A DNA stretch of 18,823 nt from contig DLKK01000020.1 of assembly GCA_002478955.1 (NCBI GenBank), positions 1-18,823 of the forward strand, read 5' to 3'. The position numbers and the translations under genes are program-made. Numbering within the stretch: position 1 is the first letter of the stretch; the number at the start of each line of letters is the position of its first letter. This DNA is from Treponema sp. UBA7590 (GTDB lineage Bacteria > Spirochaetota > Spirochaetia > Treponematales > Treponemataceae). The notes under the pieces were generated by a model. That model was given only the letters and a program-made list of their open reading frames with translations. It had not been told where the DNA came from and did not search any database. This document shows, in pieces, positions 8,103 through 14,345 of the stretch.

Positions 8103-9020
8103 ATGAAAAAGATATTTTTAAGTTTTGCGTTCGTCTTTCTGCTTTTTCCGGTGATTTGCCAGGAAACCAATCTTTTTGAAACTTCGACTTCTGAAGACAA
8201 AGATGACCCGAATGTTGAGATAAATGAAAAAACCGGATTTCCAAAAATCAAGGCAAAACCGTTTGTAATGTTCAACGAAGGTTTTGCAGTGGCGCAAGTT
8301 ACAAGAATCCAGACTGTAAGCGGCAGAAGCAATTTTGTGTGGCAGAACGACTTTATAGGCGCATTTTTCCAGATTCAGACAAGAAACATGAAGCCGCTTA
8401 ATTCTGTAATCAGAACTTCAGTTTTTTATCCTTTTTACAACACTTTTAATGATGTAAAGCAATTCCCGAAGCAGACTGTTCTGTATGCGTTCGACTTGTT
8501 TGCCGGTCCGATTCTGGAAACTGATATGTGGAAATATGTGCGGCTTAAGTTTGGTCTGGGCTTGCATTATATGTATCAGCTTTCTGATGAATATCACTTG
8601 CATTATCTTGGTGGCGGTGCGCTTGCCGGGCTGGAGCTTCCTGTTGAACCGCGCTGGACAATTTTGCTGGACGGAACTTTTTCATTTGACTATCCGAATT
8701 TTGGAACAAACAGTCTTGTGCAGCCTTATGATTATTCCTGGCAGTACCAGCTTAACCTTGGCGTGCGCTACAGCGTAAAAGGTAAAAACAGATATTCATA
8801 CATACGACAGTCAGAAAAATCTCTGCAGAAAGAAGCGCTAAAGGCAGAAAACAAGACCAAAAAGAAAGAGCTGAAAGCCCAGAAGCGAGCCGAAAAAAAA
8901 GCCGCAAAGGCAGAAGCCAAAGCACAAAAAGACAAAGAAAAAATCCTTAAAGCCGAATCCGCCGCCACCGCAACTACAGAAAATAAAACGTTTGCAGATA
9001 TTGATTCCAAAAGAAAATAA
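8103..9020 (+). CDS. predicted outer-membrane beta-barrel protein with Lys/Ala/Glu-rich tail
   Basis: A 305-residue exported protein. The ATG at 8103 is preferred to an in-frame ATG at 8079, because it begins a good signal peptide (MKKIFLSFAFVFLLF) and AAGGCGGA at 8091-8098, which overlaps the preceding stop, is correctly spaced. Residues about 50-234 have alternating aromatic and polar residues typical of outer-membrane strands, for example FVWQNDFIGAFFQIQ, VRLKFGLGLHYMYQL and WQYQLNLGVRYSV, with Gly-rich turns. Residues 235-305 are a highly charged Lys/Ala/Glu-rich tail, likely helical, which is unusual after a barrel's last strand. The family is not recognised. As the last gene of the operon it could anchor or pass the upstream proteins across the outer membrane (inference). 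Confidence 0.75.
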   Translation: MKKIFLSFAFVFLLFPVICQETNLFETSTSEDKDDPNVEINEKTGFPKIKAKPFVMFNEGFAVAQVTRIQTVSGRSNFVWQNDFIGAFFQIQTRNMKPLNSVIRTSVFYPFYNTFNDVKQFPKQTVLYAFDLFAGPILETDMWKYVRLKFGLGLHYMYQLSDEYHLHYLGGGALAGLELPVEPRWTILLDGTFSFDYPNFGTNSLVQPYDYSWQYQLNLGVRYSVKGKNRYSYIRQSEKSLQKEALKAENKTKKKELKAQKRAEKKAAKAEAKAQKDKEKILKAESAATATTENKTFADIDSKRK

Positions 9021-9041
9021 ATTTCTTCTGTTTCTGATTCA

Positions 9042-9578
9042 TTAATCCACAAATTTGTGCGAAATCAAGAAGCTTGCGATTTCTATTATGGCAATCATGA
9101 GCGCGTAGACTTTTAGACAAAGTTTTGTATTCAGGTCTGAAGGAAGAAGGTTTTTCCAGTAAAAATTTTCTTCCTTGCGGAGGCAAAAAAAGATTATTGT
9201 GTTGTAAAGAATAAGTGCCATTAAAGCGATTTCACATACAAGAAGAATTTCCTGTTCATCTTCTGTTATGCCGGTCAGAAGTAAAATTGTCGTAAAAAGC
9301 GCAATGCTTACCAGCGAATAAATTCCGCAGTTCCAGACTGACTGTGTGTATCCCTGCCCGCCTGCAAAAATCGCCGCAGTTCCAGTGGAAAACAACGCGA
9401 ACAAGAAAAATGTGCAGAGCAAAAATCCGGTAAAAACATAAAAAAGTCCCCAGCCTAAGTCAGGAGAGGCAACAAAAAACGCAAATGAATCTATATTTCT
9501 TGCCAAAACCGGAATTGCCGCGGCAAGCGCAAACATAAAAAAAAGAATACCAAAAATACGCAAAAACACTTTAGCCAT
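9042..9578 (-). CDS. unknown five-helix integral membrane protein
   Basis: A 178-residue protein of unknown family. Hydrophobic segments lie near residues 7-25, 42-62, 85-103, 110-130 and 156-173, so about five transmembrane helices are expected. There are no catalytic or ligand-binding motifs that I recognise. Its stop faces the stop of the barrel gene, 21 bases away, and its start diverges from the transporter-like gene. No Shine-Dalgarno sequence precedes the ATG; the six bases before it are AAAATT and a -10-like TAAAAT comes just before that, so the mRNA may be leaderless. Codon use and export-free N-terminus are ordinary. Confidence 0.75.
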   Translation of the reverse strand: MAKVFLRIFGILFFMFALAAAIPVLARNIDSFAFFVASPDLGWGLFYVFTGFLLCTFFLFALFSTGTAAIFAGGQGYTQSVWNCGIYSLVSIALFTTILLLTGITEDEQEILLVCEIALMALILYNTIIFFCLRKEENFYWKNLLPSDLNTKLCLKVYALMIAIIEIASFLISHKFVD

Positions 9579-9584
9579 AATTTT

Positions 9585-9613
9585 ATTTTATCACATTGAG
9601 AAAGTTTCTGTAA
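9585..9613 (-). promoter_or_regulatory. candidate promoter of the five-helix membrane protein gene
   Basis: Read on the minus strand, TTACAG (9608-9613) is followed by a 17-base spacer and TAAAAT (9585-9590). The -10 box ends six bases before the ATG at 9578, so transcription would start at or next to the start codon. It overlaps the promoter-like sequence of the divergent gene. Assigned by eye. Confidence 0.4.
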
Positions 9614-9624
9614 CGTGCTAATCT
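9596..9624 (+). promoter_or_regulatory. candidate promoter of the FNT-family gene
   Basis: TTGAGA (9596-9601) matches the -35 consensus at five of six bases; after a 17-base spacer comes TAATCT (9619-9624), a weak -10. The -10 ends nine bases before the ATG at 9634, implying a leader of only a few bases. It overlaps the divergent promoter at 9585-9613. Confidence 0.4.
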
Positions 9625-9633
9625 TCTAAAGTT

Positions 9634-10263
9634 ATGATTAATGATATAAAAAAATCCATTCTTTCCGGCCTGATGATTTGCATTGGCGGAACTGTTTACC
9701 TTTCTTGTATTGCGCTTAACCTAAAACCGCTCGGAGCATTTTTGTTTGCGGCAGGGCTTTATTCAATCTGTATGTACGGATTTAATCTTTACACAGGAAA
9801 AGTTGGCTATATCGCATACAACTTCAAGGACATAAAATATATAAAGCTTGTAGTTCTTGTGCTTGTGTTCAATCTTCTTTCAACATATCTTCTGGGAATT
9901 TTGGCATCTTACGCGTTCCCAATGGTTTTTGAGCCGGCAAAAAATATTTACGCGGCAAAAACACAGACTTCTCTTTTAAGACTGTTCATTTCTGGTATTT
10001 TCTGCGGACTTCTGATGTTTCTTTCTGTTGACACGTGGAAAAAAGGAAGCAAAATCGGCGTATTCATCTACATTCCGGTTTTTATTCTTTGCGGATTTGA
10101 CCACTCAATCGCAAATTCGTTCTACAACGGCATTGCAAATGGTCTGAACGCATTCACAGTGCAGAACTTTTTGATTTTTACCGTAGTAATTCTAGGAAAC
10201 GCGGCCGGCGGAATGCTTATTCCCCTTCTTTCAGGAAAGCCAGCCGATAAATCCCAGAATTAA
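9634..10263 (+). CDS. short formate/nitrite transporter (FNT) family protein
   Basis: A 209-residue membrane protein of the FNT family, whose members (FocA, NirC, HSC) are pentameric channels for small monovalent anions. Family signatures are visible: LYTGK around Thr54, where FocA has the pore-loop L-x-TGN; SGIFCGLLMFLS, matching the GI-x-CN-x-LV helix; GFDHSIAN with His157, matching the central GF-x-H-x-IAN histidine; and FTVVILGNAAGGM, matching the last-helix GN-x-xGG. It is shorter than the usual 250-280 residues, with a very short N-terminus and short loops. The Asn of TGN is Lys, and the Asn of GI-x-CN is Gly, so substrate cannot be assumed. There is no Shine-Dalgarno sequence before the ATG. 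Confidence 0.8.
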   Translation: MINDIKKSILSGLMICIGGTVYLSCIALNLKPLGAFLFAAGLYSICMYGFNLYTGKVGYIAYNFKDIKYIKLVVLVLVFNLLSTYLLGILASYAFPMVFEPAKNIYAAKTQTSLLRLFISGIFCGLLMFLSVDTWKKGSKIGVFIYIPVFILCGFDHSIANSFYNGIANGLNAFTVQNFLIFTVVILGNAAGGMLIPLLSGKPADKSQN

Positions 10264-10281
10264 CTATTTACATTGAATCAA

Positions 10282-12534
10282 CTAAAACAGTTTTTTCAGT
10301 GCGTCTACTGCAGCGCCTTTTGCGGCGTTGGAAAGTTGCTTGTTGATTTTTGCTTTCTGCTCTTCAAGCTGTTTCTGCAGACTGTTCACAGAATTCATCT
10401 GCTTGTTCAAAAGACCAGAAATATCTGTGAACGCTGAAATCTGCTCTGCTGCAATTCCTGTTTTTTCGCCAAGAACTTTTGTCACATTCGCCTGCGCTTC
10501 CGACGCGATTGAATTCAATTCGCCTGTAAGAGCCTGTGTTACCGGTGTTACAAGCTGCTTTGTGAGTTTTTCGATATTTGTGAGCTCAACATTCATTCCG
10601 CCATTCTTGTTGTACATAACACTGAAACCAACAGAAAGATTTTTTATGCCGGAAATAGCCTTCTTGTAAAGCTCAGAGACTTTTGCCGGCTCAAAATCCA
10701 TTCCATGAATCTCATTTATCTTCATATTCAATGTTCCGCCAACAGAAAAACTTCCATCAGTCTTGCAGGTCAAAATCGCGTCAATGTCGCCCGCAGAGCT
10801 AAGGTTGAAAACCTGGGCATCAGCACTGATTGGATAACCTTTTCCTGAATAGTCCGCAACAACTAGAGGAGCCTTTGAATTGTCCCGCGCGTCAATTGTA
10901 ACAGAAGCCTTGTTCGGTTTTCCCATGACTTTAAAATCCGCATTGATTTTTGCAGGTTTTCCGCGCATATTCTGGTCGCTCGAAATCTCAGTGGCAGTGC
11001 CTTTGAACAAAAGCTCATTTGATTTGTATTCATAACCTGACGCAACAACATTTTCAATAAGAAGTTTTGGAACTGTGTCTTTTTTATAGTAAACCATTCT
11101 TCCGGCAGAGCGAGCATGGCCTGCTGAATTTTTTGATTTCTTAGCTTTCTTTTCAGTTTTTTCCGCGGTTTTCTTTGAATCTTCCGCCGACGCACCGGAA
11201 TTTTCTTTTGAACTCATTGCGGCTGTCAGAGCCTTGTCAATATAAGGATAATATTTTCCGGCTTTTTCAAGAATAATTCCGCGGATGCCTTCTGTAAGGA
11301 TATTTTTCAGCCCATCAGCAGAAAAAAGATTTTTCATCTCCGCGATTTTTGAGTCAACCAGCTTTGAGTCAGCTTTTATTGCGTTCTGGAGCTGCTTTGA
11401 GTAGTCGTTAACGGCGTTTGTATCGGTCTTTATATCTTTTGAAGTTGCCGCCATCTTTGTTTTAAGGGAATTTGTTTCTTTCATCGCAGTTTCAATATCG
11501 CTTATAGCTTTTTTTAATGTTGCCGCGTTTGTAATGTTTCCCCAGTTTGTTTTTATCAAGGAATCAACGCTGGAAGAAAGTTTTGTTATTGAAGTCTGAT
11601 ATTCATTCGGAACTTTCTTCCATTTTTCAACTTTTGATTTTACGTCAGCAGAAATTGAATTTGCCACAGCTGGAGATGTAAGCTCGTTCTGGATGTTTGA
11701 AAGCATTGTCTCCGGATTGTAGCTTTCGAACATTTTCTTCAGTTGGTCTGCCGCAGCCGTCATTATTGAATTCGATTCCTTGTCTGTTTCAGCAACAACT
11801 TCTTTCTGCTTCTTATTTTTTGGTTTTCTGGCAAGCTCACCGGATTTTGTACGTTCTGTGCCAATCGCAACGCCGGAAACTTCTATATTTTGCGCGTGGA
11901 ATTTACCGCGGAGCAAATCTGTAAGATTGAATGCGACATTTATCTTGTCAATCTCAAAAATATTTTTCATCGGGGAGTCAGCATTTGCCTGCGCAAGTCC
12001 GTCAATTTCAAGTGATGCGCCAAAAATCTGAAGGTCAACTTTTTGAATGTCAGTTTTTGCGCCGAAAATCCCCTGCATTGCGGCGGTCAGACCTTTTTTC
12101 ACCACAATATTCTTAAAAAGCGTCACGCTGATTCCTATTGCGGCAATCAGGCATACAACCGCAAGAAGAGGAACAAGTTTTATTCCGAATTTTTGATTTT
12201 TTACGTCAAGCGCAATTTTCTTGCAGCGGAGAAATTCTGTCTTGGCGATTTTTGCTGTTCTGTCAAAGGACAAAATCTCTCTCCCTTTTTTGTCTGTTCC
12301 CTTTTTAAATTGCGATTCAACCAATTTTTTATCAGCTTCAATGTAAATCTTTTTAAGGACTTTCTTTTCAAAATCTTTTTCATTGAACTTTTTTCTGTAA
12401 AATCCTGGAAGTTTTTTTGCCGGAACAAGTTTTATCTTCTTTTCCTTTTTTGCCGCTGATTTTGAAGAATTTTCAAGTTTTGCCGGAGTTTTTGTTTTAA
12501 CGGTGTTTTTTTCAGTCTCTGTCTTCTTTGTCAT
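10282..12534 (-). CDS. TIGR03545-family protein, AsmA-like membrane-anchored
   Basis: A 750-residue protein of the TIGR03545 type, an uncharacterised family of outer-membrane-bearing bacteria, usually paired with TIGR03546 as here. The order is: a Lys-rich cytoplasmic head (1-117), one transmembrane helix (118-140), an AsmA-like segment with LQIFGASLEIDGL and a hydrophobic NVAFNLTDLLRGKF stretch (about 160-225), a long helical region (250-440), a charged Lys/Glu/Ser linker (445-475), a beta-rich part (480-655), and a coiled-coil-like end (700-750). The layout suggests an inner-membrane protein with a large periplasmic domain. AGGGGAG precedes the ATG, 15 bases after the partner's stop, so they form an operon. 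Relation to AsmA-type lipid transporters is inference. Confidence 0.85.
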   Translation of the reverse strand: MTKKTETEKNTVKTKTPAKLENSSKSAAKKEKKIKLVPAKKLPGFYRKKFNEKDFEKKVLKKIYIEADKKLVESQFKKGTDKKGREILSFDRTAKIAKTEFLRCKKIALDVKNQKFGIKLVPLLAVVCLIAAIGISVTLFKNIVVKKGLTAAMQGIFGAKTDIQKVDLQIFGASLEIDGLAQANADSPMKNIFEIDKINVAFNLTDLLRGKFHAQNIEVSGVAIGTERTKSGELARKPKNKKQKEVVAETDKESNSIMTAAADQLKKMFESYNPETMLSNIQNELTSPAVANSISADVKSKVEKWKKVPNEYQTSITKLSSSVDSLIKTNWGNITNAATLKKAISDIETAMKETNSLKTKMAATSKDIKTDTNAVNDYSKQLQNAIKADSKLVDSKIAEMKNLFSADGLKNILTEGIRGIILEKAGKYYPYIDKALTAAMSSKENSGASAEDSKKTAEKTEKKAKKSKNSAGHARSAGRMVYYKKDTVPKLLIENVVASGYEYKSNELLFKGTATEISSDQNMRGKPAKINADFKVMGKPNKASVTIDARDNSKAPLVVADYSGKGYPISADAQVFNLSSAGDIDAILTCKTDGSFSVGGTLNMKINEIHGMDFEPAKVSELYKKAISGIKNLSVGFSVMYNKNGGMNVELTNIEKLTKQLVTPVTQALTGELNSIASEAQANVTKVLGEKTGIAAEQISAFTDISGLLNKQMNSVNSLQKQLEEQKAKINKQLSNAAKGAAVDALKKLF

Positions 12535-12549
12535 GATTTTCCGCTCCCC

Positions 12550-13065
12550 TTAGATTAATTCTGCCGCTTTTGAAGCAATTTTTCCAATAACCGGAATGTG
12601 ATAAATTGTCTTAAGAACTTTTGAATCATTGAATCTTGGAGCAATATGCTTTCGCCACAGTTTTATCACAATATACATAAGGATATAAAAAGGAATGTAA
12701 GCCATAAGCCCGAACGCGAGCGAGCCGGCAACAATTGTGTTGTTGAATTTTGTAAACCCGACGAAAGGAACATCCAGTGCCCACGCGTAAAAATTTTCAA
12801 GCGGAGCAAATGTCAGAACCGCGTAACCAATCTTGTTAAAAAGCGGATCCAAAAGATATGCGCTTAAAGTTCCAACTATAATCATTATGTAGTAGCCACA
12901 TTTATTTATGCGCACAAACGCAAAAAAGATAAAAACAACATACCAAAGAAGATTGTTTTTTGGCATAAAACCAAGAATAAGTCCGATGCAGAATGAATTT
13001 GCAATCTGCGATGGCTTTGAATTTGAATTAAGCGCTTTTAAGAAATTAATCAAGTATGCAAGCAT
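12550..13065 (-). CDS. TIGR03546/DUF2062-like membrane protein, partner of TIGR03545
   Basis: A 171-residue membrane protein matching the TIGR03546 pattern (DUF2062-like): an N-terminal ALNSNSKPSQIANSFCIGL segment, then GFMPKNNLLW, followed by several hydrophobic helices and a basic C-terminus. The start at 13065 (MLAYLINFLKAL) is preferred to in-frame codons reaching 13140, because GGAG stands 9 bases upstream of it and the extra 25 residues would be unlike the family. Its product probably sits in the inner membrane with the single-helix TIGR03545 protein. The biochemical role of the pair is not established. It is transcribed from the extended -10 promoter at 13167-13175. Confidence 0.85.
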   Translation of the reverse strand: MLAYLINFLKALNSNSKPSQIANSFCIGLILGFMPKNNLLWYVVFIFFAFVRINKCGYYIMIIVGTLSAYLLDPLFNKIGYAVLTFAPLENFYAWALDVPFVGFTKFNNTIVAGSLAFGLMAYIPFYILMYIVIKLWRKHIAPRFNDSKVLKTIYHIPVIGKIASKAAELI

Positions 13066-13093
13066 TTTTACCGACTCCAATAAGTTATTAAAA

Positions 13094-13150
13094 TAAAACT
13101 GAGTTTTAATAATCGCGAAAGAAAATGTCTGCGCTTCCAATCAAAACTCA
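13094..13150 (-). promoter_or_regulatory. leader of the TIGR03546/03545 mRNA with two competing hairpins
   Basis: In the predicted leader, AAAACTCA at 13143-13150 (plus strand) pairs with TGAGTTTT at 13100-13107 across a 35-base loop. The second arm can instead pair locally: TAAAACT at 13094-13100 with AGTTTTA at 13102-13108 in a tight palindrome. The two pairings use the same bases and exclude each other. Stems are mostly A-T, so the stability is modest, and no regulatory ligand is suggested. Confidence 0.3.
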
Positions 13151-13166
13151 ATTTTTTTCCATAAAT

Positions 13167-13175
13167 ATTATATCA
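13167..13175 (-). promoter_or_regulatory. extended -10 promoter of the TIGR03546/03545 operon
   Basis: Read on the minus strand the sequence is TGATATAAT, a perfect TGnTATAAT extended -10 element. The -35 region 17 bases upstream (TTTCCC) is poor, as is common for extended -10 promoters. Transcription would start near 13160, giving a leader of about 95 bases. Confidence 0.55.
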
Positions 13176-13216
13176 CATTTCAAACTGGTGGGAAACGTAA
13201 TCTGTTTCTGATGTTT

Positions 13217-14047
13217 TTAGTCTTCTATCTGGATTTGAATCGGGCAATGGTCGCTTCCGGTTACATCAGACAGAATTGTTGAGGAAATCACTTTGTTCTC
13301 GTAGTTTTTATGCACGCACCAATAGTCTATGCGCCAGCCGATGTTCTTTTCCCGCGCATGGAATCTGTAGCTCCACCAGGTGTACTGTTTCGGTTCTTTG
13401 TTGAATTTTCTGAATGTGTCAACGTAGCCGGCATTCAAGAATCTAGAAAACCATTCGCGCTCTTCTGGAAGATAGCCAGGATTTTTTTCGTTTGTGGCAG
13501 GATTTGCCAAATCAATCGGTGTATGAGCAACATTGTAGTCGCCTCCAAGAACAACATTAAAACCGGCGGAAACAAGTTCGTCGCACTTTTTTAGGATTGC
13601 GTTGTTAAAGGCAAGTTTATATTCAAGGCGCGCACCAGCTTCCTGGCTGTTAGGAAAATAAGCGCTGATTACGGCTATTTTCCCAAATTTGGCGATTGTA
13701 ACTCGACCTTCATCATCAAAAAGGGAATCTCCCAGCGTTTCTATTGAATCCGGCTTTTTTTTGCTGTAAATTGCAGTTCCGCTGTAACCGGCTTTTTTTG
13801 CGCTGCTGAATGCTGAATAATATCTTTTGCAGTCGTCAAAGAGCCCTGCGCCGCCGGAAGAATCAGAAAGTGCGGAAGAAGCGTTTTCTCCATAAGGAGG
13901 AGCAATCAAATTTTCAGAAAGCTGGGACGGATTCGCCTTTGTTTCCTGAATACAAACAACATCCGCTCCGCAAGAAGCAATCCAGTCCAGAAAACCTTTT
14001 TTTTCAACAGCCCTGATTCCATTTACATTCCAAGAAATTATATTCAT
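13217..14047 (-). CDS. xth: exodeoxyribonuclease III (AP endonuclease, family 1)
   Basis: A 276-residue exonuclease III/AP endonuclease, acting in base-excision repair by incising DNA 5' of abasic sites and removing 3' blocks. The start at 14047 is chosen over 14068 because MNIISWNVNGIRA is the canonical N-terminus and AAGGA lies just upstream. Catalytic and metal-site residues match the family: Asn7 and Asn9 in WNVNGIRA, Glu35 in CIQETK, Asp170 and Asn172 in GGDYNVAHTPIDL, Asp241 in RIDYW and Asp266-His267 in SDHCPI. YSGTAIYSKK and the YTWWSYR substrate-loop motif are also present. A Ser/Gly/Asp-rich insertion at about residues 55-75, before YYSAF, is unusual. It is a single gene between unrelated neighbours. 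Confidence 0.93.
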   Translation of the reverse strand: MNIISWNVNGIRAVEKKGFLDWIASCGADVVCIQETKANPSQLSENLIAPPYGENASSALSDSSGGAGLFDDCKRYYSAFSSAKKAGYSGTAIYSKKKPDSIETLGDSLFDDEGRVTIAKFGKIAVISAYFPNSQEAGARLEYKLAFNNAILKKCDELVSAGFNVVLGGDYNVAHTPIDLANPATNEKNPGYLPEEREWFSRFLNAGYVDTFRKFNKEPKQYTWWSYRFHAREKNIGWRIDYWCVHKNYENKVISSTILSDVTGSDHCPIQIQIED

Positions 14048-14076
14048 TTTAAATCCTTGCCAAGTCAATTCATTTT

Positions 14077-14152
14077 AGGTCAAATGTCGAAGCTTTTTCT
14101 GGTAGCTTATTCAATTTTTTTTGCTGAATCAATAAAATTCAACATTCGACCT
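14077..14152. repeat. imperfect inverted-repeat element, copy 1
   Basis: The ends are AGGTCAAATGTCGA (14077-14090) and the inverse of AGGTCGAATGTTGA (14139-14152), differing at two positions. The centre holds GCTTATTCAATTT (14105-14117). The copy at 14210-14293 has similar ends and the same 13-base centre inverted. It lies just upstream of the xth start, so it could be in the xth leader or promoter region. No protein is encoded within it. This could be a small non-autonomous mobile element or a duplicated regulatory hairpin. Confidence 0.5.
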
Positions 14153-14153
14153 T

Positions 14154-14170
14154 TTACAAAAAAATTGTAA
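14154..14170. repeat. short A-T palindrome between the two repeat elements
   Basis: TTACAA (14154-14159) and TTGTAA (14165-14170) form a 6-base inverted repeat around AAAAA. It could be a protein-binding site or chance in very AT-rich DNA. It adds weak evidence that the spacer between the two larger elements is not random. Confidence 0.25.
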
Positions 14171-14209
14171 CAGAAAAAAACAATTATTGAAATGTGGATA
14201 TTTTTATAA

Positions 14210-14293
14210 AGCCCGAATGTCGAGTTTTTTTTCAGAAGAAATAAATTGAATAAGCGGGAAGAAAAAGAAAGCGGCAACCGAGGCATTCGGGCT
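14210..14293. repeat. imperfect inverted-repeat element, copy 2 (opposite orientation)
   Basis: The ends are AGCCCGAATGTCGAG (14210-14224) and the inverse of AGCCCGAATGCCT (14281-14293), giving a perfect 10-base terminal match. AAATTGAATAAGC at 14243-14255 is the exact inverse of the centre of copy 1. The shared arm pattern over both copies is AG, two variable bases, then a GAATGTCGA-like core. It ends about 50 bases upstream of the start of the kinase-fusion gene. Confidence 0.5.
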
Positions 14294-14332
14294 ATAAAGA
14301 ATAATATCCTATCAATATTGTTTTTTACGGTG

Positions 14333-14338
14333 TATACT
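14333..14338 (+). promoter_or_regulatory. candidate -10 box of the membrane-kinase fusion gene
   Basis: TATACT, five of six matches to TATAAT, ends 7 bases before the ATG at 14346. No good -35 box is found 16-18 bases upstream. If used, transcription would begin at or beside the start codon, giving a leaderless mRNA. This agrees with the absence of a Shine-Dalgarno sequence. Confidence 0.45.
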
Positions 14339-14345
14339 AGTTCTT

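Noticed and set aside
9011..9027. AAGAAA...TTTCTT hairpin at the convergent gene ends as a terminator
   Set aside because: The stem has only one G-C pair and a five-base loop, with no clear T tract, so it is too weak to call.
10264..10281. Terminator between the convergent FNT and TIGR03545 genes
   Set aside because: Only 18 bases separate the stops and no stable inverted repeat with a T tract is visible.
13066..13140. Longer N-terminus for the TIGR03546 protein
   Set aside because: The extra residues lie in the mRNA leader between the promoter and a well-placed GGAG, and do not fit the family start.
14048..14345. Small gene in the intergenic region upstream of the kinase fusion
   Set aside because: No frame has a start, ribosome binding site and reasonable length; the region is explained better by the inverted-repeat elements.
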